Source: Epiperipatus broadwayi (Eukaryota > Onychophora > Udeonychophora > Euonychophora > Peripatidae). Taken from it: a DNA stretch of 64,000 nt. Location of the stretch: NCBI GenBank assembly GCA_028023455.1, contig JAQFVV010000352.1, positions 468,501 to 532,500 of the forward strand, read 5' to 3'. Made by a program: the position numbers and the translations under genes. Positions within the stretch are counted from its first letter, which is position 1. The number at the start of each line of letters is the position of its first letter. The notes beneath the pieces were generated by a model. The model saw nothing but the letters and a program-made list of their open reading frames with translations, was not told the DNA's origin and made no database searches. This document shows positions 12,966-25,064 of the stretch, one piece after another.

Positions 12966-14705
12966 TTGGCAAGAAAATCTAGAAAGAAAATTAAAATCTC
13001 AAAAGTGGAAAACATCTTGTTATTTGAAAGAAAGATGTTTCAAGAAAAAAAAAAAATAGAACTATTACTAAAAAGGAAGATGACGGACATGATGGAATGT
13101 AAGAAAAACATTTATAAAGAATTATGTAGTAATAAAAACAAGAAAATAAAGTATCTATTAAAGTTACTAAATCTTCTGAATTGCCCATGATATTTATGAA
13201 GAAATGAAAGGATCCTTAAAATGATGGAATAATAAGTGATATCTTAGAATGAGATGAAAAAATAAAAATTAAATATTAGCAAAATTATATATTAAATGTT
13301 TAAATGATAAAGGTTGTATCAAATGATTGGGAAAATTTGGTAATAACACTGATATTTTGAAAAAGTAATAAATAAAATATTAGCACAGAAGGAAGTATTA
13401 GAAAATACAGATTTTTAATCTCTTACCAGTTTTATTCAAAATCTTTATCAAAGTAATTACAACTCATTTATAGCAAACTTTGACTTAACAAAATTTTTAC
13501 CACGATAATTACAACTCCTCTACAGAGAATATTGCATTTCCACCAACCAAGCGAACAAGCTGTAGGTTATGAAAAGACATTTTATTCTATAAACATTCTT
13601 CAGTAATTAAAGGATTGGATCATCAGGGTATAGATCCAGGATATTGTCATATTTTAAAGAATATTTCAACAACAATTAAATTACATAATGATACTAGTAA
13701 AGTCAACATTGAGAAGGGTGTAAGACAGGGTGACTCCATATCTCCAAAACTTTTTACAGCAGTGTTGCAAGAAGTATTTTATGGATTAAAATGTAAAATT
13801 AAAAGAGTGATAGTAAATGGAGCTTATTTAAGTCATTTATATTTTGCAGATGATGTAGTTGTTTTGCAAATAATATTTAGAGCTTCAGCAAATGTTGCAG
13901 TAGTTTGCAGATGAAAGTAGGACTAAAGATAAATGTAAAAAAAGACTACAGTAATGTTTAATGGATTTTCTTAAAATTTGAAAATAAAGATTGATTATGA
14001 TGGGTCAGACGAAGTTAACAGCTAGAACTATCTTAATGAGATTATTAATACAGATGAAAACATAATGGATGAAATTAATCTTAGAATTAAACTTGGTTGG
14101 AGTGCTTTTGGTAGAAATAACTTGCTGCTGAAAGGAAATATGCCTATGTGTTTAAAAAGGTATAGATCTGAGACATGGACACTTAAAAGAAGAGCAATAC
14201 AGAGACTTCAGACCACTTAAAGAAGTATGGAGAGATGCATGTTGGGAGTAACAAGAAGCGATTGAAAATGCAACATATGGGTAAGAGAACAAACAGGTGT
14301 TACTGATCTTATTGAAAAAAAAATAAAAGACTGAAGTGGAGCTGAGCTGGACATATTGCTAGAAGAGATGATAATATATGTACAATTGAAGGCTTAAACT
14401 GGATTCCAAGAGATTATAAAAAACCCAGAAAGAGATCATATGTAAGATGGATGGATGAAATAATAAAGTGTACAGGAGTGATGTGGAGAAGAGAAGCTAA
14501 AAATCAGAGAAGATGGATTGAACTAGGAGAGACCTTCATCCTGCAGTGGATTGATAATGGTTGTTGATGATGTTGATCTTCACTAAATCATCTAACCCTA
14601 TAAACACAACCTATTGTGACAATAAGATTGATAATGGTTGTTGATGACGTTGATCTTCACTAAATCATCTAACCCTATAAACACAATTAACCTATTGTGA
14701 CAATA
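12966..14705 (+). pseudogene. RTE-type LINE reverse transcriptase, copy 1, decayed
   Basis: The first part (12,966-13,190) is a Lys-rich stretch typical of the linker between endonuclease and RT in RTE LINEs, followed by NDGIISDILE, which matches the usual GEDGI...ML segment before RT. The RT palm continues in broken frames. At 13,615-13,914 is an open piece with GVRQGDSISPKLF (motif B) and YFADDVVV (catalytic motif C). The C-terminal part carries HIARRDDN, LNWIPRD and a WMDEI...W segment, ending ETFILQWIDNG. An internal deletion joins the PSEQA region directly to GYEKTFYSI, removing sequence that copy 2 (43,217) keeps. The apurinic-type endonuclease is missing, so the copy is 5'-truncated. 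Many stops and frameshifts. Confidence 0.88.
14546..14705 (+). repeat. 77-bp tandem duplication of the LINE 3' UTR
   Basis: TTGATAATGGTTGTTGATGA starts at 14,551 and again at 14,628, and each copy runs through CTAACCCTATAAACACAA to CCTATTGTGACAATAA. The period is 77 bp. RTE elements usually end in short tandem tails; this one duplicates a longer unit. Confidence 0.8.
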
Positions 14706-14916
14706 AAACCTGGATCTTAACTTTTTATTTATGGATTCACGCTTGTGTGCGGTAACCATAATGAATATTAAAGATATTAATCAACAATTAAAAGTTCACA
14801 AACTATTTTTTGTTGTAATCAATTTGCTTTTCAATAATGTGCAATTCTGAAACATTTTCAAATTCTGCCTATTTGTCTAAGACTTCTAGCTGGTACATGG
14901 CCTTACTCTGACTATC

Positions 14917-15482
14917 TCAGATTTCAATAGTCAACTTGGTAAATATCCTCTCGAAGTCAGCCTCCATTGCATTTTGTAATCTTTCCCCAAACTCTCTATT
15001 TTCTTGAGTCATATTTTCTATTGCTTTCTCTATTCTATTTTCTAAATTAAGACTTTGGTCCCTGTACTGTCTCTCAAGCTCATGCATTCTACTCTTCAGC
15101 TTATCATTTTGGATGTCCATTTGAGTCTGCAACTTACTAAGCGGACCAGTCAGATTATATTGCAACTCTTCATTTTGTCAAGCATGGTTATCCTTCTATT
15201 CTATTTTTAAACTAGATTGGCTATATTCCAATTTTGCAATTAGAGTAGCTTGGCTTTCTTTAAATTGTTTAGCCTGGTTAATCATCAGTAGCAGTATCAT
15301 TTCCAATGGCTGATTGCCAATCATTTCTGGCTCCTTTTGAACTATTTCAAGGCTCAACTCTTCAGCCACTATATTTTCACTTTCCTGAATTCCTTAACCC
15401 TTTCTAATACCACAGATGCTTCATCTATTGTCTCCTCTCTCTTACTCACTGTTTGGCTTATCTCTTTTTTGCTCCTAGGCAT
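14917..15482 (-). pseudogene. Gag-like coiled-coil remnant of an LTR retrotransposon
   Basis: On the minus strand a conceptual protein starts at ATG 15,482 (MPRSKKEISQTVSKREET), shifts frame once near codon 35, meets stops near 15,200, and ends in an open 82-codon stretch (14,917-15,165) rich in Glu, Gln, Lys and Arg with heptad-like spacing (LERQYRDQSLNLENRIEKAI). A basic start followed by long coiled coil is common in Gag N-termini of invertebrate LTR elements. No zinc knuckle, protease or RT follows, so the family assignment is an inference. A piece with similar character lies at 54,470-54,845. Confidence 0.4.
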
Positions 15483-15689
15483 TTTGTATTTAACAATAAA
15501 ATTAATGATGAGAAAATTAGCACACAACTTTTTCCCACTCCATCAACCAACACCCATGACTGTCTCAACTACCTATACCTTGGTCACCCAATTGGTTTTG
15601 ACCTTAGTGATTCCTATACTGATGAAACATCTCATTTCAAATGTTTTTGGTTATCTAGAAATCCAATCATCATCAATAATCAGTTTTAA
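15453..15689 (+). pseudogene. Possible LINE RT fragment
   Basis: One 78-codon frame contains CLNYLYLGHPIGFDLSDSY. The YLG-PIG core resembles the segment downstream of the RT catalytic motif in R2/CR1-like LINEs (YKYLG.PIG). Nothing else of the element is visible, and another frame of the same DNA is also open, so this is weak. Confidence 0.3.
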
Positions 15690-15690
15690 A

Positions 15691-15975
15691 TAGACATAAA
15701 AATTTAACTCTTCTTTTATCCAACTAGTGACACACTAGCATACCTAATTTTAAAGTATGTTTTTGGTATAACCAGTTGCTGGCATCTATAATCTCAATTC
15801 TGCAGCTTTTTAAATTAACTTCCAACACTCATTATACATCGAGTGACCACAATGACAGGCCAAATGTAACAAAAAAATGTTCCATAAAAATTGGTTTGTA
15901 TAAATTAAATATTTTCTAAAGTTTTTAAGTTAGATATGCAATAAGTTTTTAAGTACAATCTCCTTCATGTGACCA
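15691..15975. other. Non-coding spacer before the inverted repeat
   Basis: No feature recognised. It precedes the exact left boundary of the long inverted repeat. Confidence 0.4.
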
Positions 15976-18900
15976 TGTTACAAGCCAATTGTAACTAAAT
16001 AGAAGTCAATTCTAACAAATGAAAAGTTATGCTTTACTTTGCTAATTTTATAAAAAATTATTAAATTGATATAAAACGTATTTGCAAATCTTTCGATTGG
16101 TCATCCACATTGTATTTCAAATAGAACTGTGATGATTGGGAGAGTTTACAAATATCACATATATTATTGGACCATTTAAGCTAATTATAAGTTTATTCTA
16201 ACAAATGAGAATTTTTATTCAAATCATCGCACATCCACATTATGGATTAATTGTACTATATTTAAATATATATTGCAATTAAACACTTGCAGCTAAATTG
16301 TATGCCAATTGTTAATAATTTTAAGAATGGATCGATGGATGCTTCATCATTCCCAGCTAACACACCACTGGGATGATCATTTATAATTGTAATTTCCAGG
16401 GCGCCAAATTGCAACTTTAATAAAATATAAAGGTTAAATCTCACTAAAATAATTTTCAGTAATAATATTTAATGAATGGGTTAATAAATAATCTATCGAT
16501 TCAGAGAACACTGAGAATGCATTAAAATCTATAACATTAATATCTTTGGAAATTCTTGGTTATTCTCAGCACACCGCCATTCACCATCATTAAGGCTACA
16601 ATTAAAATTTTAGTCTAACTACAAAGTTCTATATCCATCTCCCCCTTCTGGATCCACTCCTCCCTCAACTTCACATCCATAGGTTTATTACATTATTACC
16701 TATTTTATTATTAAATTTTACATTCTTGCCAGCTCATTTCTCCCACTATAATCTCTTGTCAGGGTTTTTAGAACAATTAGGTGTGGAAATCGAATAAACT
16801 GTGACAGATTATTTTTGATAAACACTCCTCTCTTGATCACCTCCAAGGTGATCTTGGGCTGTCTTTAATGTAGTGTAATATCTATTTACATTAAAGCTCG
16901 GAATAATTTAAGCTTATTATTTTTTTTTGGAAATACATTATAAACATATTCACAATTATGACAAAATTATAAAGAAGTGTGGCTAGAGAGAGGTGTTTGA
17001 ATAAAATGGGTGGAGAAAGGATTTTATGTCCACCTCTTGCATCCTCCATCACTCAATAACTATTTCTATTCACAGTTTATATTTCGACTATATTAAATTA
17101 CTTGGTAATTCTAAACATCTGAAATTAACCATTTTAAAAAAATTTACCGGATATTATTTACATACATTATAATTCAAATATTAATAATAATAATATATTG
17201 ATGTATGATTGGATTGGAGATGTCTAGATAAAAATAACCCACAAAACATTGAGACACATGCAAATTTTATCTAAAACAAATAACAAATTTTATTGGCAGA
17301 TTACAAATCAATACAGAATATATACCCATTTGCTTGAGGACTCACATGGCTTTCCCTCTGTTTTACAACCTTATTATGATATGTATTAAAAAAAAATCTA
17401 AATGCATAACTATCCCTAAATCAATTGATAATATCAATAGGTTTAAAATCAATATTCATTTCCTCATTATCAGGGTATCACGATTACCATGGAGTAAAAA
17501 AATATTTACCTTCACATATATATTATATTTACACTTACATTTTAGCTTAGATATAGCAACTACCAAATGTACCTGTTTAATGTTTTTTTTTTTTAAATTA
17601 CTGATTTGTTTTAGAGCTAATTCCTCCCCTAATTACATTTATAGTTTTATTTGACTATTTTGAATTAACATAACACCACAAATTTCTTAATCTTATTCTA
17701 TCATTCTGATCGAACCTCCTTTTCCCCTAATCTTTAGAACACAAATACCTTATAAATAGTGGGATTAAATCAATGCAAATAAATCGGCATCTAGATCAAT
17801 CATCATCATAGTGCCCACACTCTATACTCATGTTCTTATGAAATACAAATAGTTTAATAATATGATCTTTCCAGTGAAGTTTTCAGCTGGCTGTGGAAAC
17901 ATTTATTAGACCATTTCACATACTCATTCCATACAATTAAACATTCATAGGGTTTATTTAACCCTTAATTTAATGTTTATTAACATTATAACTCTTGGCT
18001 CTAATTCATAAATCAAACTAGATCAACAAACAATATTCAAATACAGCAATTTTACATACATTATCTAAAAACATTCTGACATCAAATTGAGTTTGCGACC
18101 TCATATCCAACATTTATAATGATGCTTAATAATAACAGCTATCTTTTATACACCCATAAGAAATATCCAACATCAACATGAGGCAGGCAGTGACCTGAAT
18201 AAGAAAACATTTTCACTAAGGTTGATATATGCTAGGATTTTTATTGCTAGTCATACAAAAAGACTTAGGTATACCTATGACTTCTGGCCATTAATAAAGA
18301 AACCTTACACTGTAGAGAATAATCAAGTGGGAAAACTCTTCCACTGTGTTCAAATACTTTATGAATATAGCATAAATATCTTAGTGACCTAGACTTCACT
18401 AGCTTGGTGGAGACCTTTTTGTAAATCCATAGTATATACAAGTCGAAACATCAACTTCTACAAGTAAAACTTTCATATCTTTAATGTTCTGGTGAATTAG
18501 TGCACTGGAATATGAGCCAATACATTTTCCAAGCATTTATCAGCTTGTATCTGGCCTTAAATTTATGATAACAATAGTAAGACATAATAACAAATGCATA
18601 TTAAAATTTTAAAACTATTCCCATGCACTTTTATAAGAAAATGATGTTTTAGCTCAATAGTCAGCAATTTTATAAGTCTAAGCATTTGACAATAACTTCT
18701 GATACGATTAATTCAAAATATTCCTCTTAATAATAATATCTCTCTTTTTTAAAAAAAAAATGTTTGTAAATCATTTTAAATAAGGCACATCAGAATGACA
18801 TGATATCAATTTCACCTACCTCCAAAATGACAATGATAGCAAAAGCATTTAAAATAAACCCAGACAAAATCATCTGATATCAATATTTCTACTCCCAAAA

Positions 18901-20679
18901 TAACACACTTATAATTCTAACATGAATTAATTTTAAAATCAATATACATGATAAAACATAAAGAAAGAAAATCTTTTTTTTTCTAAATTAAATGTCCTAC
19001 TTAAATAGTGAATAACAAAAAAAAATATACTAATATAAAGTTCTTTGGAAGTGTCCATCAGGTACCTGGTTTCCATTTTTTTCTTTTCTTTTCCTCCTTA
19101 ATTTGTTTGTATGAGTGCATTAGTCTTTATAGCAAAAAGGTCTTGTGATGGGGTTTGATTCCTATGCCATCAGATATACGATCTTTATTCCATTGAAATG
19201 AGTTCCTCATTTTTAATTTTATATCGATTACCATTAAACAGCACTCATTTAAATTTTCTAAGATATAAGTCCATTTCTGATTATTTTTTTATCTCTTTAA
19301 ATTCATTTTACATTCAAAATGAATGCTATATATATATATATATATAATATCAAATTTCTGGATTTTAAATTTTTACCATTTGCTGATCCAATCATGGACG
19401 ATGGCTAACTTCAGTTGATGCAGATGTGTTTGCCCACTTAAAATTTATTCAATAAACATTACCTTTTCTTAATACAATGTTAAATTTAGCAAAGTTGTTT
19501 TTAAGAGACAAAAGAGTAATAATAAACGATTTTTTTTTTCTAAGAAAATATTTCTCTTAAATTTTATAGCAAAGTTTCTCTCTAAATCAATGAAAGAAAA
19601 ACTTGCAAGCAGAAAGTTTCAAATAAACTAGACCCCCCCCTTCTGCTAAACAACAGAGATTTTATAGAGTCTGCCATCTGGTCATTATTTTTTTTAATTA
19701 ATTGACTCTTGTTCCCTTTTCCTCTGGATAATTTTAACCTTTTGCTCTTTTAGAAAAACAATGTCAAATTCACTCCTGCATTGTAACAGATGATTACCAA
19801 TTATTTTTTACATTCAACAGATATAATTATAAATCAATTTTACACACAACAGACTATAACCTGTTAATTGTACATTTAAATTCCTTGGTGAAGTTTATAT
19901 CATTTAAATGGCTCTGATAATTTACTTTGTAATACAACACATGTGAAATCACATTAAAATTAAATAACAGAATTTTCTTTTCCCCCTTTTACTTTTTCCA
20001 TTAAACAATGAAGCAAAATATATATTGCAGTCCAGCTTCAATACCAGTATTCTGAACTAATTTTTTGGCTGCTAATAATACTATTTAAAAATGACTTTTT
20101 TTTTTTAAGATTTCCCTACAAAATGATAAGGAATGATTATTAATTGTGAACTTTACAATTAAAGTCCACAATTAGATTAAATACATACACACATCACATG
20201 TATACTATTCTTTAATTAAACTGATTCAATATTTGGATTCTTAATTATTATAACTATTATTTCTTTTATCATTTAAACTCATAAACTATTTATTTCTAGC
20301 CTCTCAGTATAAAATTTATGACCATTCATTATCATTATCTAACATAGTTTTAACAGTCACACATGCCTCCATTTCACTCAACTGTCAAATGATGTATAAG
20401 TCTAAATTTTCTAAAAATATAGTTTTAATACTAAATTGACCCATAAATTAAAATAAAATAATCTTTTAGTTAGAAATATTTTAATAATAAATTTACACAT
20501 TGCTTACGAAGTCAAATGTATGCAATCCCTATAACTATGGATTCAAACTTAGTCTTGGCTAAAAGTTTGCTTATTAAAGAAAAAAATATATATAAACTAT
20601 GAGGCAAATTTTTATTGAACCTTATTTTGCATAGTTAACTCAAAAAAATGGAGTCTTGGACAAATCCAAGGGCTACAAT
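15976..20679 (+). repeat. Left arm of a 4.7-kb inverted repeat
   Basis: From TGTTACAAGCCAATTG (15,976) to GGGCTACAAT (20,679) this arm is collinear with the reverse complement of 44,657-49,414. Checked matches include CAGTGACC at 18,189 with GGTCACTG at 47,200, ATCGTATATCTGATGGCAT (46,187) with its complement at 19,166, and GGTGATGGTG-type stretches near 16,580 and 48,785. A sampled 118-bp block differs at about 10 positions, with indels elsewhere. The arm has no ORF of note and no obvious terminal inverted repeats of its own. It may be a dispersed non-coding element in two orientations or an old segmental inverted duplication. Its inner end abuts (TA)n and the 406-bp array. Confidence 0.85.
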
Positions 20680-20695
20680 ATATATATATATATAT
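20680..20695. repeat. (TA)n at the left edge of the 406-bp array
   Basis: Short (TA)n joining the inverted-repeat arm to the array. The array sequence emerges from it at ATGTCCA. Confidence 0.85.
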
Positions 20696-20792
20696 GTCCA
20701 CAGATGGCGTTTCTACCAAAAACACCTATCAAGCGTATATTCTGTTTACATAAACGTCAGAGTAGCATTCACTATCTCTAACTATAATTCCA

Positions 20793-20836
20793 CTTTCAGA
20801 TCATGATTTCAAGCTATTTGCTATCGTCAGTGAAAG
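20793..20836 (-). ncRNA. Hammerhead ribozyme motif (406-bp unit 1)
   Basis: Minus strand, 44 nt: CTTTCA (stem I), CTGACGA (core), TAGC-AAATA-GCTT (stem II), GAA (core), ATCATGAT (palindromic stem III with A15.1 and U16.1), C (H17, predicted cleavage after it), TGAAAG (stem I, 6 perfect pairs). The one departure from canonical is U-U instead of G-C at 10.1/11.1. Confidence 0.82.
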
Positions 20837-21198
20837 ACAGGAATAAAGAAACTAGATCTAAACACAAACTCTGAGCGTTTATGAAACAATTTCTATTCAG
20901 CTTGCAAGCGTGAATTTTTTAGACACGTAATGTCTTCAAACTCAGCATAGCAAACCAGATAGCTATATGGGTCTGATCTCAGTTCAGCATCACCACATAG
21001 TAGAAGCCTCTGCAATCTATATCATTGCAAGAAAGACCTCAAAGGTACATTTATGATAAACAAAAATGCAAGTTAAAAAACTTGCTAACGCTTGTATTTA
21101 TGTCCACAGATGGCGTTTCTACCAAAAACACCAATCAAGCGTATATTCTGTTTACATAAATGTCAGAGTAGCATTCACTATCTCTAACTATAATTCCA

Positions 21199-21242
21199 CT
21201 TTCAGATCATGATTTCAAGCTATTTGCTATCGTCAGTGAAAG
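21199..21242 (-). ncRNA. Hammerhead ribozyme motif (406-bp unit 2)
   Basis: Identical to the motif at 20,793-20,836, one 406-bp period away. Confidence 0.82.
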
Positions 21243-21604
21243 ACAGGAATAAAGAAACTAGATCTAAACACAAACTCTGAGCGTTTATGAAACAATTTCT
21301 ATTCAGCTTGCAAGCGTGAATTTTTTAGACATGTAATGTCTTCAAACTCAGCATAGCAAACCAGATAGCTATATGGGTCTGATCTCAGTTCAGCATCACC
21401 ACATAGTAGAAGCCTCTGCAATCTATATCATTGCAAGAAAGATCTCAAAGGTACATTTATGATAAACAAAAATGCAAGTTAAAAAACTTGCTAACGCTTG
21501 TATTTATGTCCACAGATGGCGTTTCTACCAAAAACACCAATCAAGCGTATATTCTGTTTACATAAACGTCAGAGTAGCATTCACTATCTCTAACTATAAT
21601 TCCA

Positions 21605-21648
21605 CTTTCAGATCATGATTTCAAGCTATTTGCTATCGTCAGTGAAAG
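21605..21648 (-). ncRNA. Hammerhead ribozyme motif (406-bp unit 3)
   Basis: Identical to the motif at 20,793-20,836. The next copy would begin at 22,011, where the array flips orientation after only four bases of stem I. Confidence 0.82.
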
Positions 21649-22177
21649 ACAGGAATAAAGAAACTAGATCTAAACACAAACTCTGAGCGTTTATGAAACA
21701 ATTTCTATTCAGCTTGCAAGCGTGAATTTTTTAGACACATAATGCCTTCAAACTCAGCATAGCAAACCAGATAGCTATATGGGTCTGATCTCAGTTCAGC
21801 ATCACCACATAGTAGAAGCCTCTGCAATCTATATCATTGCAAGAAAGACCTCAAAGGTACATTTATGATAAACAAAAATGCAAGTTAAAAAACTTGCTAA
21901 CGCTTGTATTTATGTCCACAGATGGCGTTTCTACCAAAAACACCAATCAAGCGTATATTCTGTTTACATAAACGTCAGAGTAGCATTCACTATCTCTAAC
22001 TATAATTCCACTTTTATGTGGTGATGCTGAACTGAGATCAGACCCATATAGCTATCTGGTTTGTTATGCTGAGTTTGAAGACATTACGTGTCTAAAAAAT
22101 TCACGCTTGCAAGCTGAATAGAAATTGTTTCATAAACGCTCAGAGTTTGTGTTTAGATCTAGTTTCTTTATTCCTGT

Positions 22178-22221
22178 CTTTCACTGACGATAGCAAATAG
22201 CTTGAAATCATGATCTGAAAG
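22178..22221 (+). ncRNA. Hammerhead ribozyme motif, right block copy 1
   Basis: Plus strand: CTTTCA 22,178-22,183, core CTGACGA 22,184-22,190, stem II 22,191-22,203, GAA 22,204-22,206, stem III ATCATGAT 22,207-22,214, H17 C 22,215 (predicted cleavage after it), stem I TGAAAG 22,216-22,221. Confidence 0.84.
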
Positions 22222-22584
22222 TGGAATTATAGTTAGAGATAGTGAATGCTACTCTGACGTTTATGTAAACAGAATATACGCTTGATTGGTGTTTTTGGTA
22301 GAAACGCCATCTGTGGACATAAATACAAGCGTTAGCAAGTTTTTTAACTTGCATTTTTGTTTATCATAAATGTACCTTTACAGGTCTTTCTTGCAATGAT
22401 ATAGATTGCAGAGGCTTCTACTATGTGGTGATGCTGAACTGAGATCAGACCCATATAGCTATCTGGTTTGCTATGCTGAGTTTGAAGACATTACGTGTCT
22501 AAAAAATTCACGCTTGCAAGCTGAATAGAAATTGTTTCATAAACGCTCAGAGTTTGTGTTTAGATCTAGTTTCTTTATTCCTGT

Positions 22585-22628
22585 CTTTCACTGACGATAG
22601 CAAATAGCTTGAAATCATGATCTGAAAG
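22585..22628 (+). ncRNA. Hammerhead ribozyme motif, right block copy 2
   Basis: Identical to copy 1 (22,178-22,221). Confidence 0.84.
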
Positions 22629-22990
22629 TGGAATTATAGTTAGAGATAGTGAATGCTACTCTGACGTTTATGTAAACAGAATATACGCTTGATTGGTGTT
22701 TTTGGTAGAAACGCCATCTGTGGACATAAATACAAGCGTTAGCAAGTTTTTTAACTTGCATTTTTGTTTATCATAAATGTACCTTTGAGGTCTTTCTTGC
22801 AATGATATAGATTGCAGAGGCTTCTACTATGTGGTGATGCTGAACTGAGATCAGACCCATATAGCTATCTGGTTTGCTATGCTGAGTTTGAAGACATTAC
22901 GTGTCTAAAAAATTCACGCTTGCAAGCTGAATAGAAATTGTTTCATAAACGCTCAGAGTTTGTGTTTAGATCTAGTTTCTTTATTCCTGT

Positions 22991-23034
22991 CTTTCACTGA
23001 CGATAGCAAATAGCTTGAAATCATGATCTGAAAG
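22991..23034 (+). ncRNA. Hammerhead ribozyme motif, right block copy 3
   Basis: Identical to copy 1 (22,178-22,221). Confidence 0.84.
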
Positions 23035-23396
23035 TGGAATTATAGTTAGAGATAGTGAATGCTACTCTGACGTTTATGTAAACAGAATATACGCTTGATT
23101 GGTGTTTTTGGTAGAAACGCCATCTGTGGACATAAATACAAGCGTTAGCAAGTTTTTTAACTTGCATTTTTGTTTATCATAAATGTACCTTTGAGGTCTT
23201 TCTTGCAATGATATAGATTGCAGAGGCTTCTACTATGTGGTGATGCTGAACTGAGATCAGACCCATATAGCTATCTGGTTTGCTATGCTGAGTTTGAAGA
23301 CATTACGTGTCTAAAAAATTCACGCTTGCAAGCTGAATAGAAATTGTTTCATAAACGCTCAGAGTTTGTGTTTAGATCTAGTTTCTTTATTCCTGT

Positions 23397-23440
23397 CTTT
23401 CACTGACGATAGCAAATAGCTTGAAATCATGATCTGAAAG
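23397..23440 (+). ncRNA. Hammerhead ribozyme motif, right block copy 4
   Basis: Identical to copy 1 (22,178-22,221). Confidence 0.84.
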
Positions 23441-23802
23441 TGGAATTATAGTTAGAGATAGTGAATGCTACTCTGACGTTTATGTAAACAGAATATACGC
23501 TTGATTGGTGTTTTTGGTAGAAACGCCATCTGTGGACATAAATACAAGCGTTAGCAAGTTTTTTAACTTGCATTTTTGTTTATCATAAATGTACCTTTGA
23601 GGTCTTTCTTGCAATGATATAGATTGCAGAGGCTTCTACTATGTGGTGATGCTGAACTGAGATCAGACCCATATAGCTATCTGGTTTGCTATGCTGAGTT
23701 TGAAGACATTACGTGTCTAAAAAATTCACGCTTGCAAGCTGAATAGAAATTGTTTCATAAACGCTCAGAGTTTGTGTTTAGATCTAGTTTCTTTATTCCT
23801 AT

Positions 23803-23846
23803 CTTTCACTGACGATAGCAAATAGCTTGAAATCATGATCTGAAAA
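23803..23846 (+). ncRNA. Hammerhead ribozyme motif, right block copy 5 (variant)
   Basis: The core is identical, but the last stem I base is changed (TGAAAA for TGAAAG), costing the outermost pair. Five stem I pairs remain. Confidence 0.8.
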
Positions 23847-24208
23847 TGGAATTATAGTTAGAGATAGTGAATGCTACTCTGACGTTTATGTAAACAGAAT
23901 ATACGCTTGATTGGTGTTTTTGGTAGAAACGCCATCTGTGGACATAAATACAAGCGTTAGCAAGTTTTTTAACTTGCATTTTTGTTTATCATAAATGTAC
24001 CTTTGAGGTCTTTCTTGCAATGATATAGATTGCAGAGGCTTCTACTATGTGGTGATGCTGAACTGAGATCAGACCCATATAGCTATCTGGTTTGCTATGC
24101 TGAGTTTGAAGACATTACGTGTCTAAAAAATTCACGCTTGCAAGCTGAATAGAAATTGTTTCATAAACGCTCAGAGTTTGTGTTTAGATCTAGTTTCTTT
24201 ATTCCTGT

Positions 24209-24252
24209 CTTTCACTGACGATAGCAAATAGCTTGAAATCATGATCTGAAAG
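24209..24252 (+). ncRNA. Hammerhead ribozyme motif, right block copy 6
   Basis: Identical to copy 1 (22,178-22,221). Confidence 0.84.
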
Positions 24253-24614
24253 TGGAATTATAGTTAGAGATAGTGAATGCTACTCTGACGTTTATGTAAA
24301 CAGAATATACGCTTGATTGGTGTTTTTGGTAGAAACGCCATCTGTGGACATAAATACAAGCGTTAGCAAGTTTTTTAACTTGCATTTTTGTTTATCATAA
24401 ATGTACCTTTGAGGTCTTTCTTGCTATGATATAGATTGCAGAGGCTTCTACTATGTGGTGATGCTGAACTGAGATCAGACCCATATAGCTATCTGGTTTG
24501 CTATGCTGAGTTTGAAGACATTACGTGTCTAAAAAATTCACGCTTGCAAGCTGAATAGAAATTGTTTCATAAACGCTCAGAGTTTGTGTTTAGATCTAGT
24601 TTCTTTATTCCTGT

Positions 24615-24658
24615 CTTTCACTGACGATAGCAAATAGCTTGAAATCATGATCTGAAAG
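24615..24658 (+). ncRNA. Hammerhead ribozyme motif, right block copy 7
   Basis: Identical to copy 1 (22,178-22,221). Confidence 0.84.
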
Positions 24659-25020
24659 TGGAATTATAGTTAGAGATAGTGAATGCTACTCTGACGTTTA
24701 TGTAAACAGAATATACGCTTGATTGGTGTTTTTGGTAGAAACGCCATCTGTGGACATAAATACAAGCGTTAGCAAGTTTTTTAACTTGCATTTTTGTTTA
24801 TCATAAATGTACCTTTGAGGTCTTTCTTGCAATGATATAGATTGCAGAGGCTTCTACTATGTGGTGATGCTGAACTGAGATCAGACCCATATAGCTATCT
24901 GGTTTGCTATGCTGAGTTTGAAGACATTACGTGTCTAAAAAATTCACGCTTGCAAGCTGAATAGAAATTGTTTCATAAACGCTCAGAGTTTGTGTTTAGA
25001 TCTAGTTTCTTTATTCCTGT

Positions 25021-25064
25021 CTTTCACTGACGATAGCAAATAGCTTGAAATCATGATCTGAAAG
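25021..25064 (+). ncRNA. Hammerhead ribozyme motif, right block copy 8
   Basis: Identical to copy 1 (22,178-22,221). Last copy before the array ends in (AT)n at 25,210. Confidence 0.84.

Larger units (their letters stand above)
20694..22014 (-). repeat. 406-bp retrozyme-like array, left block
   Basis: The landmark CAGATGGCGTTTCTACC recurs at 20,701, 21,107, 21,513 and 21,919, an exact 406-bp period. The block is about 3.25 units, nearly identical to each other, which indicates recent amplification or homogenisation. Each complete unit has a hammerhead motif on the minus strand. A short hairpin, GCAAGTT-AAAA-AACTTGC, lies elsewhere in the unit. The fourth unit breaks off inside hammerhead stem I (CACTTT at 22,014), where the orientation flips. 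There is no coding potential. Confidence 0.92.

Noticed and set aside
15337-15693. 118-codon plus-strand ORF as a membrane protein gene
   Set aside because: Its hydrophobic first half is the antisense of the Gag-like coiled coil, where Glu/Lys codons read in reverse give Phe/Leu. It has no recognisable domain.
19130-19175. GGTTTGATTCC as a tRNA T-arm in the inverted-repeat arm
   Set aside because: No box A or cloverleaf could be drawn upstream, and the match is partly lost in the other arm.
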